In this document: positions 48,176 through 56,663 of the stretch, piece after piece
How the letters are laid out: each line of letters begins with the position of its first letter
How positions within the stretch are numbered: position 1 is the stretch's first letter
NCBI GenBank assembly: GCA_001839685.1
Contig: MLAK01000760.1
Coordinates: 12,040-76,039 of the forward strand
Direction: 5' to 3'
DNA length: 64,000 bases
Source of the DNA: Tritrichomonas foetus
Taxonomy: Eukaryota > Parabasalia > Tritrichomonadida > Tritrichomonadidae
The notes under the pieces: model-generated
Told to the model about the DNA's origin: nothing
Database searches by the model: none
What the model saw: the letters and a program-made list of their open reading frames with translations, nothing else
Made by a program: the position numbers and the translations under genes

Positions 48176-48718
48176 CATTGTTTTGAATAAAGAAATGTGA
48201 TATATATGTTCAGTGACTCTTCTAAATCAATTTGAATTTCCAATTTTCTTCTTTAGCATTTGCCGTAAGATACCTTAAGTTTTTTCATTATATCTATGTG
48301 ATGGGTTTCAACATTGGCAACAATTAGAATGGCTATATCACACGATTGACAAATTTTTCGCTAATTGAAATTCCTTATTGGTGAATTTATTTGACCATAA
48401 CTTATAGAAGATGTTCTTAACTATTTGGCCAGCCTAAATATTTGAATAAACACAATTTGACACATTGGCCAAAATTCTTATCATCTCAAAACGAAAATGA
48501 CTGTCATGGAGAACAGTTTTTGGAAAGAAAAGTTTTTACTGTTGTATATGTCAAAAAGATGTTGTGAACCTCAACAATCGGCAAGCAATATTTCAAAACC
48601 ATCTGAATACACAATCTGTATCTCAAAAATTCAATATGTGTAACACTGAAAATATTGAATAATTTATCGAAAATTCAATTATCCCACAATATTGTGATAC
48701 AAAGACTTTAGACAGAAA
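48176..48718. other. Intergenic
   Basis: About 540 bp between the Lhs1-like and Myb genes, both on the plus strand. AT-rich; nothing recognised. Confidence 0.4.
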
Positions 48719-49147
48719 ATGATGGAAATACAGCAAGATGATATCAATCAAATACATCCAATTGAGTTTCCAAATGTTTCTGTACATAAAGTAAAAGCAA
48801 AGAAGAGTCGATTCACGCCAGAGCAAGATCAAATCATTATTGATTCACTGAAAAATATGAAACCACCAGTTTGGTCTGAAATAGCAAAGAAAATACCAGG
48901 TAAAAATGGTAAGCAATGCAGAGAGAGATACCAACATTTTTTAGATCCATCTCTAAAAAGAAAAAGTTGGACCAAAGAAGAAGACTTCTTATTGATTCAG
49001 GCACAGCATTTCCTGGGGCCTGATTGGGCGAAAATTGCCACTTTCTTACCTGGTCGTACCAACAATGATGTGAAAAACAGATATAATGTTCATTTGAAGA
49101 ATAGGTCTCTCGATATATTTCTCACTTTGTTTGAAGATAGTAATTAA
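48719..49147 (+). CDS. Small R2R3-type Myb DNA-binding protein
   Basis: 142 residues. Two Myb repeats are clear: R2 at about 30-76 (RFTPEQDQIIIDSL, VWSEIAKKIPGKNGKQCRER) and R3 at about 81-127 (KSWTKEEDFLLIQAQ, DWAKIATFLPGRTNNDVKNRY). The first Trp of R2 is replaced by Phe, common in this family, and the others are kept. Recognition helices KQCRERYQHFL and NDVKNRYNVHL fit specific DNA binding. Small Myb proteins of this two-repeat layout are numerous in trichomonads, and some act on initiator-adjacent promoter elements. Target genes here are unknown. No separate activation domain is visible; the ends beyond the repeats are short. Two adjacent ATG codons at 48719 and 48722 could both start the protein. 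Confidence 0.93.
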   Translation: MMEIQQDDINQIHPIEFPNVSVHKVKAKKSRFTPEQDQIIIDSLKNMKPPVWSEIAKKIPGKNGKQCRERYQHFLDPSLKRKSWTKEEDFLLIQAQHFLGPDWAKIATFLPGRTNNDVKNRYNVHLKNRSLDIFLTLFEDSN

Positions 49148-49257
49148 AAAAAGGAAAAGAAAAAGTAAAAATTTTTAAAGAAAACTTTCATTTAGAAATT
49201 CTATCGTATTTGCTACGGTTCTTTTTTTGAATTAAATGTATCATTATTAAAAACTAA

Positions 49258-51210
49258 TCATGAAGCAAAAACTTCGTATAATATTTCTCTATTGAAATCT
49301 GATTGTCGTAAAATATCCAAAACAAGTGTAATTTGTAAATCATTTGTTCTTGCGAATTCTATAGCAAATTGATAATCATCGTCCCTGGAATGGCTGTAAT
49401 CTGGAAATCGCCGATTATTCCTTTGCTCCTGCACACTTCGACTCGGTGTATGAGTATGTTGGTTAGGAACTGGTGGTGGCTGTTGTATATTCTTAATTTT
49501 GTGTGTGTTTGGTTTGGAAGCACGTGAAAATTCGATTGTTTTTTCTGGAGTTTTCGATAATTTTTGTGTTTTTTGAATTGCTGTTTGTTGCATAGCAGTT
49601 TTTCGTGGGAGAAGTGATTTTGATGTGAAAGATGATGAAGGTGGTGGTTTGGATGTGGAATGTGGTGGTTTAGATATAGCTGATGAGGAGGAATGTTGAT
49701 TTAGCTCATGCTTATTTATGAATTTGTCGTTTTTGCGTTCATATTCAATGAAATCATCATCGAAATCAAGGAAATTGTCAAAATCCTCAAAATCATCGAT
49801 GTCATCTGTTATTAACCTTCGTTCTCGGTCTCCCATGTTTGAAAATGTCATTGAATAACAAAACATGTTTTTATCACTTGTTAGATGTGGAGGATTATAT
49901 CTTCGTTGATAGTTTCTTGGTGTTACTGGGTGATCATAATCATGATGTTCAAATTCAGTATATATGAAACAGTTATTCGCTATTTGATTAAAAAATTCGT
50001 CAATTGTTTCTTCTTCTAAAATTGGAAATGGTATTAGTGTATCGCGTTGCAATTGTTCGTTTGTATGAGGTAGTCTATTTGCTAATTGATGATTTCTCAT
50101 CGGATAATCATTTCTGTTTCTTCTTGAATCTCTTTTCGGTTCTTTATGTAATTTTCTTTTTAAATCTCTTTGTGAATCATTTTCGTTATCTCTTCGTGAA
50201 TGCCTAGATGAAAAATCAATATCGGAGCCTCTTTGATTGCTTTGTATTTCTTGTCTAATTTTTTCAATATCACGCATAATGAGTGATTCTTCTTCAAAAA
50301 TATCTTTGATGCGATCTAATGTAATACGAATCAGTGAAACAATACTTGGAGGAAAAAGTGTGACACGATTTTGAAAAACACTTTGTATTTCATTTAATGA
50401 TATGTGTAATTGCTGTACCATTTTTGTTTGATTGGTTTGGTCAATATGTTTCGTTAAAATTCGATCGATGAAATGAATTTCATCCATTATTTTCGTCATA
50501 TCTCGCGATATATTTCCTCTGGTATATGGTGAGAATAACGAATCTCGATGAGATTCATATCTTCTGAACATACTAATATAAGGTCTTGGGCCATAAGTAA
50601 CATCTGAGAAATCATGCATTTCTAATAAATCAAATGGATTCATATTTTTATTATGATAGAATGATTTTTTTTCTGATTTCATTGTTAATAAATAATTTGA
50701 TGCTTTTTCAACGTTATTTCCACATGATCGAAGTGCTTCTTTACATTCATCCAAATCAAATCCCATTTGATGAAGCATTTCAACACGATTGTCAAAATCA
50801 GATGGCTTATTTGTTGATAATTGAGCATATTGTCGATATAATGATAATGCTGAATAATGTGGCTTCTGGCATGCAGATTTCATTGTTGCACTTAGATGAT
50901 TTGGTACATTAATTATAAGCTTTTCATTTACATTTTTTAGATGGTCGTTATTGCGAATTGTTTTTGGCTCACAAAGTTTCTGAAAAGTAAGGTATTTTAA
51001 ATTTTTAAATGTATTTATAGCTGTATAATCATCAAGGAAACGATTTTCACCTTTTTTTGGATCGATTATCCGAATATTTTCTGGTTTAATTCCAATTTGC
51101 TGTGATAACGTTAAGCATACATCAGCAACTGTACTTCTCTCAGATAGACTGCATTGATATCGATTTCCTGTGATGTCTCTCAAGTGACATAGCATTCTAT
51201 AGAATGGCAT
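49258..51210 (-). CDS. UBL-UBA protein, paralogue A
   Basis: 650 residues from the ATG at 51210; a Met at 51195 is also possible, and the open frame extends upstream only to a TTG at 51264. Residues ~1-75 have a ubiquitin-like pattern (RDITGNRYQCSLSERSTVAD, GIKPENIRIIDPKKGENRFL). A UBA domain at about 138-176 is clear (RVEMLHQMGFDLDECKEALR). UBL-UBA proteins typically shuttle ubiquitinated clients to the proteasome, the UBL binding the proteasome and the UBA binding ubiquitin. The ~450 C-terminal residues are not recognised and include Arg/Asn-rich and Ser/Pro-rich low-complexity parts, with a final helical ~40 residues (TNDLQITLVLDILRQSDF). The next upstream gene, also minus strand, is a paralogue with the same layout, indicating tandem duplication. 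Function is inferred from domains. Confidence 0.82.
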   Translation of the reverse strand: MPFYRMLCHLRDITGNRYQCSLSERSTVADVCLTLSQQIGIKPENIRIIDPKKGENRFLDDYTAINTFKNLKYLTFQKLCEPKTIRNNDHLKNVNEKLIINVPNHLSATMKSACQKPHYSALSLYRQYAQLSTNKPSDFDNRVEMLHQMGFDLDECKEALRSCGNNVEKASNYLLTMKSEKKSFYHNKNMNPFDLLEMHDFSDVTYGPRPYISMFRRYESHRDSLFSPYTRGNISRDMTKIMDEIHFIDRILTKHIDQTNQTKMVQQLHISLNEIQSVFQNRVTLFPPSIVSLIRITLDRIKDIFEEESLIMRDIEKIRQEIQSNQRGSDIDFSSRHSRRDNENDSQRDLKRKLHKEPKRDSRRNRNDYPMRNHQLANRLPHTNEQLQRDTLIPFPILEEETIDEFFNQIANNCFIYTEFEHHDYDHPVTPRNYQRRYNPPHLTSDKNMFCYSMTFSNMGDRERRLITDDIDDFEDFDNFLDFDDDFIEYERKNDKFINKHELNQHSSSSAISKPPHSTSKPPPSSSFTSKSLLPRKTAMQQTAIQKTQKLSKTPEKTIEFSRASKPNTHKIKNIQQPPPVPNQHTHTPSRSVQEQRNNRRFPDYSHSRDDDYQFAIEFARTNDLQITLVLDILRQSDFNREILYEVFAS

Positions 51211-51739
51211 ATAATTAAATTGCCATAGAATTACTCTCAAATTTTTTTCAAAAGAAAATGGCAAAAAAAATATATCATCTTATTTTCACCAGTAAAGAGC
51301 AATTTGTTAAAAAGAAAAAACATTCCAAAGTCATGGAAAATTAATTCATCTGAAAAAAAAGTCGGATATGACCATATAACTATTCAAATAAATTGAAAAG
51401 AAAACATCACCAATGGATATTCAAAAAGTTTATGGAAACACAAGATTGTTCTGATGGGATCTTTTCATGTTGATTTTTCCAAGCTTATCTGTCTAATGAC
51501 ATACCTTCAAATGAATCAATTATGGTTATGAATATTATCCACAACTTTTTTTCCAAATATGAATCAAACAAATTGTCAAAATGAAAAGATGGTGATTTCA
51601 TTTTGTTGGTTGATGTCACCATATGATGTATAGACCTGAATGATGTCAAATAAATCAAAAAGAAATGAAAAATGGGAAGGTAAAAAAAAGTAGATTAACG
51701 AAAGAAAAAACTCCGTTTATTTCTATGAGACTTATTCTT
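51211..51739. other. Intergenic between UBL-UBA paralogues
   Basis: About 530 bp, AT-rich; a short frame at 51655-51919 on either strand is low-complexity and unsupported. No clear promoter motif. Confidence 0.4.
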
Positions 51740-53146
51740 CTAATCAATAGAAAAATCACTATAACTTTTTTGGTCATCATTAGCATCAGCATTAGTATCA
51801 GCATTAGTATCAGGATTATTCGGATTATTCGGATTTTCTTCAATATCAGAATTCAACAAATCAATCATTGCTATTCGTTCATATTGATAATCAACAGGAT
51901 TTGTGGTTTCATAGTATAAAGCAACTGCATGAATTTGTTGAACAAAACTTTCAGGTAATTTTCCATTGTCTTCAATATATTCAAGAATCAATTTAAAATA
52001 AAAAGCGATTTCTTCATCAAATTGAGAACCTTCTTCTTGTCGGAAATTTGAAACGAGTTTTATAATTGCATCACCATTCTTTTCATCAAGTAAACTTAAA
52101 ATTGTACCCAGACGATCACTAATTAATGAATTCATATCTTCAAAATAATCTTCTTCACCATCTTCTTCATTTTCGTAGCCCTCATCTATGTGTGTTTCAT
52201 ATATTATTTGGACGCCATCTCCATCATCATTGTTGCGTTGACCAGAACGCACGAGTAATTCGCGAAGCATTCCTGACACATCATCCTCACGATCAGATAG
52301 AGCGTTTAAAAGTGTTCCTGTTGTATTTTCATTGCGACCAAATAAGGCATTCATTAATTGAAAAGCTTGAATTAGATTCAATCGCAATACTCCATCATCA
52401 CCATTTCCACCACGACGATTTTGATTGTTTACTAAAAAGTTAGCGGCTGCTTCAACATTGTAATTGGTTGATCGAAGAGCTTCTCGGCATTCTTCATTTT
52501 CGAATCCCATTTGTCTTAAAATCTCGACTTTTTCATCAAAATCAGGCGGTAAATGGAAACTTTGCGCATAGTCGGCATGAATTAAAGACTCACGGAAAGT
52601 TGGCTTGGCTTGAATCTCAGATAACATATCTGTGAACGACTTTGGAAGTCTAAATAAATCAGTATGGTTGTCAGTTTCATCATCATCACGATTATTACCA
52701 TTATTAGTATCAGTATTAGTGTTCTCAGTATTATTATTTAATTGTTGTGAATTTTCAATCTGATCAGAATTTTCATTTTTCCTTTGTATTGATATTGAAT
52801 TGCTTTCACTTGTTGTTGAGCTGGCATTATTTAAAATAGTATTTTTTGAGTTTTTCTGATTTTTGGTGCTTTTATTTTTTATAATTTCCGGCAATATGCG
52901 ATAAAGCAGAAATGTTGCATCGCTTAAGTGATCTGAAATCTTGTCTGTGTTTTTGAATGTTTTGTTTGTAGATGGATTGATAATTTTGATTGTTTTGGGT
53001 GGAACGTTCAGTTTTTTCGCTAAATATTCGCAGGCTGTTGAAACTGTATCGTTATATTTAAATGTTCCTTCTATTTTGTGTCCGGCAACATTACGAAACG
53101 AAAGAGTGTTTGGCTGTTTTGAGAGTTTCTTAAAAAGGTTTCGCAT
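51740..53146 (-). CDS. UBL-UBA protein, paralogue B
   Basis: 468 residues. Residues ~12-85 are ubiquitin-like (NTLSFRNVAGHKIEGTFKYN, NVPPKTIKIINPSTNKTF). A polar Asn/Ser/Asp-rich spacer (about 95-160) leads to a UBA domain at about 202-240 (KVEILRQMGFENEECREALR). The stretch just before the UBA (AKPTFRESLIHADYAQ) parallels QKPHYSALSLYRQYAQ in paralogue A, a conserved feature that could be an additional binding segment. The C-terminal half is acidic and helical and ends with a short Asn/Pro/Asp repeat (NNPNNPDTNADTNADAND) encoded by slippage-prone DNA. It probably acts in ubiquitin-dependent protein turnover, like Rad23/Dsk2-type receptors, but has neither the XPC-binding nor a recognisable Sti1 module. 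Confidence 0.84.
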   Translation of the reverse strand: MRNLFKKLSKQPNTLSFRNVAGHKIEGTFKYNDTVSTACEYLAKKLNVPPKTIKIINPSTNKTFKNTDKISDHLSDATFLLYRILPEIIKNKSTKNQKNSKNTILNNASSTTSESNSISIQRKNENSDQIENSQQLNNNTENTNTDTNNGNNRDDDETDNHTDLFRLPKSFTDMLSEIQAKPTFRESLIHADYAQSFHLPPDFDEKVEILRQMGFENEECREALRSTNYNVEAAANFLVNNQNRRGGNGDDGVLRLNLIQAFQLMNALFGRNENTTGTLLNALSDREDDVSGMLRELLVRSGQRNNDDGDGVQIIYETHIDEGYENEEDGEEDYFEDMNSLISDRLGTILSLLDEKNGDAIIKLVSNFRQEEGSQFDEEIAFYFKLILEYIEDNGKLPESFVQQIHAVALYYETTNPVDYQYERIAMIDLLNSDIEENPNNPNNPDTNADTNADANDDQKSYSDFSID

Positions 53147-53577
53147 TAATTACTGAATCGAATAAATTATTTATATCCAATAAATAATCAATGGTCAAAT
53201 CGATTGTGTTATTGGCCAATTTGTAGAATTAAATTTGTTTCAGAAATTTAGTGTCTCAAATAAATTTTTGAATTTGTATTTGTCTGATTACCTCACAAAT
53301 TGAAACCTTTTCATTTTTCTCAATGGCAAAGTATTTTTTAATTCTGCCCAATTCCCTTTTGACGCCATTAAAACAACTGTGTGGGAGAGGTGTGGGGAAA
53401 ATAATACAAAACAATATAGTTAGAAAATCTATATAGATTGAACAAATGAATACTTTGGGTCAAGTTTTCAAAATGTTGAAAAAATTGAGTGAAATGATGA
53501 GGTAAAAAAAAAAAAGAAAAGAAAAGTTTGCCCATAAAACGATTTTTTTATTCGTTATTAATTTAACAAACATCATT
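53147..53577. other. Intergenic
   Basis: About 430 bp, AT-rich, with an A-rich tract (AAAAAAAAAAAGAAAAGAAAAG type) around 53500-53525 near the 3' end of the next gene. Nothing else seen. Confidence 0.4.
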
Positions 53578-54591
53578 TCACACAATTTGTGTTGTTGTGT
53601 GTCGCATTTGATAATAATAAGCTGGCTCCTTCTTAAGAGGTTCTTGGCATGTCGTGAAAAATGGTCTGTTTTGGAGACTCTCATTAAATGTGGTTCTTTC
53701 TTTCTTCACACGTGAAGGATCTCTTGATCGAAAAATCACAGGAACCCTCATGGACTCTTCAAGGAATTTACGAGCCTCAATGTATTCGGTATAGGCCAGC
53801 CTTCCTTCCATTAAGTCATCGTTGTTTGAATTTTCCTCGTGTTTGGATTGTATCTGGCTCTTTGAAGTGCTTCTATTCATGTTTTGTGTTTGATTGGATT
53901 TCATTGATTGATTGCTGCTACGATTAAAATTTTGTGAGTGTTGAGAAATTGCGGAATTTTGATGTGAGTTTTGATGCGAATTTTGATTCAAACTTCGGCT
54001 GTGATTTGGTTTGGCTGTTTGTGCCAGGTTTTCCCTTATTTTAAAGTTTCCAAAAGCATCAACAAATTTCTGATTTGTTTTCATTGTTTGATTATGTCCC
54101 GACCGATAGGTCAGCTCGTGCGGCAAATTTATGAGGGGGTTTGGTCCCATTATTAATAAATTGAGGTTTGTTTGGTCAAAACAGGGCGGTTTAAGAGGTC
54201 TGGTTCGAGATGATTGATTATGAATACGTTTTTTATCTTCTTCGCTTAGCCGCTCAAGACTCTGCGTCATATCAGCGACAAGTTGGACGTGTCTGCGTTC
54301 GATAGTGAAAGTGCTGTTGAGAGTAATCTGTTTATGCGATCCATGATGGACGGAATGACTGATATATAAATTTGGTCGTACATTTGATGATTCTGATGAA
54401 TAGTGATACTTCTTCTGTGCACTGAATGTGAATCGTCGCGAAATGGATTTCGATCCATCAAAAACATCATCATTCTGGAAAATTTTGACTCTAACATTGA
54501 TCAAACGCTCAGGAACATCGTCGAGAAAAGAATCTTTGGATATTGAAATTTCTGAAACAACTAAAAACTTTGGAAGTTCATCTTGAGACAT
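53578..54591 (-). CDS. Unrecognised protein with Asn/Ser/Gln-rich centre
   Basis: 337 residues from the ATG at 54591 (MSQDELPKFLVV); the frame is open to 54630 but only a GTG lies there. The N-terminal ~110 residues look folded and beta-rich (KFLVVSEISISKDSFLDDVP, INVRVKIFQNDDVF). A middle region (about 195-265) is Asn/Ser/Gln/His-rich with NSHQNSHQNS repeats and is probably disordered. The last ~70 residues are charged (YTEYIEARKFLEESMRVPV) and end in a His/Thr/Gln-rich tail. I do not recognise the family. Codon structure and length support a real gene. A 24-T run lies about 60 nt upstream. Confidence 0.78.
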   Translation of the reverse strand: MSQDELPKFLVVSEISISKDSFLDDVPERLINVRVKIFQNDDVFDGSKSISRRFTFSAQKKYHYSSESSNVRPNLYISHSVHHGSHKQITLNSTFTIERRHVQLVADMTQSLERLSEEDKKRIHNQSSRTRPLKPPCFDQTNLNLLIMGPNPLINLPHELTYRSGHNQTMKTNQKFVDAFGNFKIRENLAQTAKPNHSRSLNQNSHQNSHQNSAISQHSQNFNRSSNQSMKSNQTQNMNRSTSKSQIQSKHEENSNNDDLMEGRLAYTEYIEARKFLEESMRVPVIFRSRDPSRVKKERTTFNESLQNRPFFTTCQEPLKKEPAYYYQMRHTTTQIV

Positions 54592-54649
54592 TCGCGGGAA
54601 ATATTGATATTTCCACTTTTTGTAAGACACTTTTTTTTCTACCTCACTA

Positions 54650-54673
54650 TTTTTTTTTTTTTTTTTTTTTTTT
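54650..54673. repeat. Poly(dT) tract of 24
   Basis: 24 consecutive T on the plus strand (poly-A in the sense of the minus-strand gene), ending about 58 nt upstream of the ATG at 54591. Long poly(dA:dT) tracts exclude nucleosomes in many eukaryotes and often mark promoters. Length may vary between isolates or reads. Confidence 0.8.
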
Positions 54674-54847
54674 GTGGAAATTGAATGATTTAACCGACGG
54701 AAAACAAAAAGTTAACTGGCCAAGTAATTATACAAAATTATGTTGAAGCTTTTTTAAGTGGATGAAACGATTCATCAAAAACAAAAATATATGTGAGATT
54801 ATATTATAAAAATACATAACAAGTTTAATCAACAAATATATGGTCAA

Positions 54848-56260
54848 TCACATTTGATTAACAGCAATATTTTCATTTCTCCGGATATCCATCCACTTTG
54901 ATGGGCTTTTCTTTTTAAGACCAAGTGCATCAAGTCTTAGCAATCTTTGCATTGGTTTTGGAGCAGGTTTCTTTTTATCAAGATTCATCTCTCTTTCTAT
55001 TTGACGATGTAGAATCCTAACAGTATTTTGTTTTAATTCTATTAGTTTAAGTTTTGTCGATAAATCTTCTTCCATCATGTCATTTTCGTGTTTAATGATC
55101 TGAACTCTTTTAATTTTATTCCAGATAACATTTTCTTTATTTTGAATTTGTTCCTTAAGTTGTTTAATATTATCTAATGCTTTCTCTCTCCTTTCATTAT
55201 ACATTGAAAATTCATCATGTTGAAGAGTAATGGTTCTTGTCAAATTGGATTTTTCATTTGTGAGATCAATTAATTTCATTTTATTCTGAGCAATCTCATT
55301 TTTTATCTGATTGAATTCTCGTTTTAAGATCATCTGTTCATTAAATATATTTATTTTATCATGATATAGTTTTTGCAAATCATCATATTCTTTTTGTCTC
55401 TCTTTATTCATTTCATTTATTTCTACTTCAATTTGTTTTAGTTCCATCATTCTTTCTGATAGATAATGTTTTTGGATCATGATTCCTTCTTTTTGTAATG
55501 ATTCCTGAAGTTTATCTGGATATTCTTTGTTGATTTTTTCGCATTTAATTTCGATAGGTTTCTTATATAATTTTGTAGCAAATGAGGATCGATAAATTCT
55601 TAATGCTTTTTGTGTTCTCAGCAATTCTTTATCGAGATATTTGGTTTCGGAATTCAAAATTGCTTCTCTTCTTTTTAAATCCAATTCACGTGTTTGATTT
55701 TCAAGTTGTAATTGAATAAGTCGATTTTCTAAAGATAATTTTTCGTTTTCGTTTGTTTCAGAATTGTGTTTTTCATTTTGATCATTTATTATTTGGCTTT
55801 GATTATTCTTTTGTTGAGTAGAATCAGTAATGAATGTGGTGTCATACTTTATAGAATTTTTCTCATCAATTGTTTTCTTAAGTTTCGATTTTAATCTGCG
55901 ATTATAAGTTTCTAGTTTTTTTACCGAATTTTCAAGCTCTGTATTGTCGACAATAGGAATTTCCATCGTTTTTCGTGCAATTTCTTCTCTTTTGTTGAGA
56001 TTGAGTAAAACTTCATTTGTAAACTCTCGTTTCACAATATTAGCCAATTTAGCTACATCTTGAATGTGTTTTAATTGAATGAGTTGCATTTTTTTCTTTT
56101 GATATTCTTGATAGTCGAGATAAAATTGATCCATATCTTTCAAATATTGTTCTTCTTGGGCGCATATTTCTTTATCTTCTTCTTCGTATTCTTTATTTGT
56201 CAGGGATGACTGCGAATAAGAGAATTTTTCATACGGAATTCTCGAAATATTAATTCTCAT
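54848..56260 (-). CDS. Coiled-coil protein, probable cytoskeletal or flagellar component
   Basis: 470 residues with a clear ATG at 56260. After a ~25-residue head the protein is predominantly Glu/Lys/Gln-rich coiled coil (KEICAQEEQYLKDMDQFYLD; LENRLIQLQLENQTRELDL; LKEQIQNKENVIWNKIKR), broken by a polar stretch near 150-175 and a YKKPIEIKCEKINKEYPD segment near 235. The basic C-terminus (LDKKKPAPKPMQRLLRLD, LGLKKKSPSKWMDIRRNE) could be a microtubule- or membrane-binding tail. No enzymatic motif. CCDC-type flagellar proteins look like this, but no specific family is recognised. Confidence 0.82.
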   Translation of the reverse strand: MRINISRIPYEKFSYSQSSLTNKEYEEEDKEICAQEEQYLKDMDQFYLDYQEYQKKKMQLIQLKHIQDVAKLANIVKREFTNEVLLNLNKREEIARKTMEIPIVDNTELENSVKKLETYNRRLKSKLKKTIDEKNSIKYDTTFITDSTQQKNNQSQIINDQNEKHNSETNENEKLSLENRLIQLQLENQTRELDLKRREAILNSETKYLDKELLRTQKALRIYRSSFATKLYKKPIEIKCEKINKEYPDKLQESLQKEGIMIQKHYLSERMMELKQIEVEINEMNKERQKEYDDLQKLYHDKINIFNEQMILKREFNQIKNEIAQNKMKLIDLTNEKSNLTRTITLQHDEFSMYNERREKALDNIKQLKEQIQNKENVIWNKIKRVQIIKHENDMMEEDLSTKLKLIELKQNTVRILHRQIEREMNLDKKKPAPKPMQRLLRLDALGLKKKSPSKWMDIRRNENIAVNQM

Positions 56261-56632
56261 CTCCTTTCATTATGTGTACGTTTAAAATTTCTTATTATGA
56301 ATTTTTCCACCTTTCGCCTGCTTTCTTATTCATCTAAATATGTATGTAACTCATAATGATGTGGTTTATTATACAACATATCAATATTTATTGTATCTAT
56401 TTAAATAAATAATCATTTTCTTACGCGTAAAATGACCTTCTATTCTCTAAAAATCAAAAAATCTAACCATTTTTTCTTCAATATGATCACGCTTTTTCAA
56501 AATAACGTGTTTTTTGATTTATCAATTTTTGAATGTTCTGTCGTTGGTTTTTTACAGAAAAAGAGGCCGAATTCGCACGTTAATTAATTATTCATTCGAA
56601 TTTTTTTGAAACACCTTTTTTTATCTTTTTAT
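56261..56632. other. Divergent intergenic region
   Basis: AT-rich region between the head-to-head coiled-coil and NEK genes. Nothing specific is seen except the initiator-like motif listed next at its right end. Confidence 0.4.
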
Positions 56633-56637
56633 CTCAC
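56633..56637 (+). promoter_or_regulatory. Initiator-like element (TCACA)
   Basis: TCACA on the plus strand, 27-31 nt upstream of the NEK kinase ATG at 56664. Confidence 0.3.
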
Positions 56638-56663
56638 ATTTCCCAAAATTTAACCAATAAATC

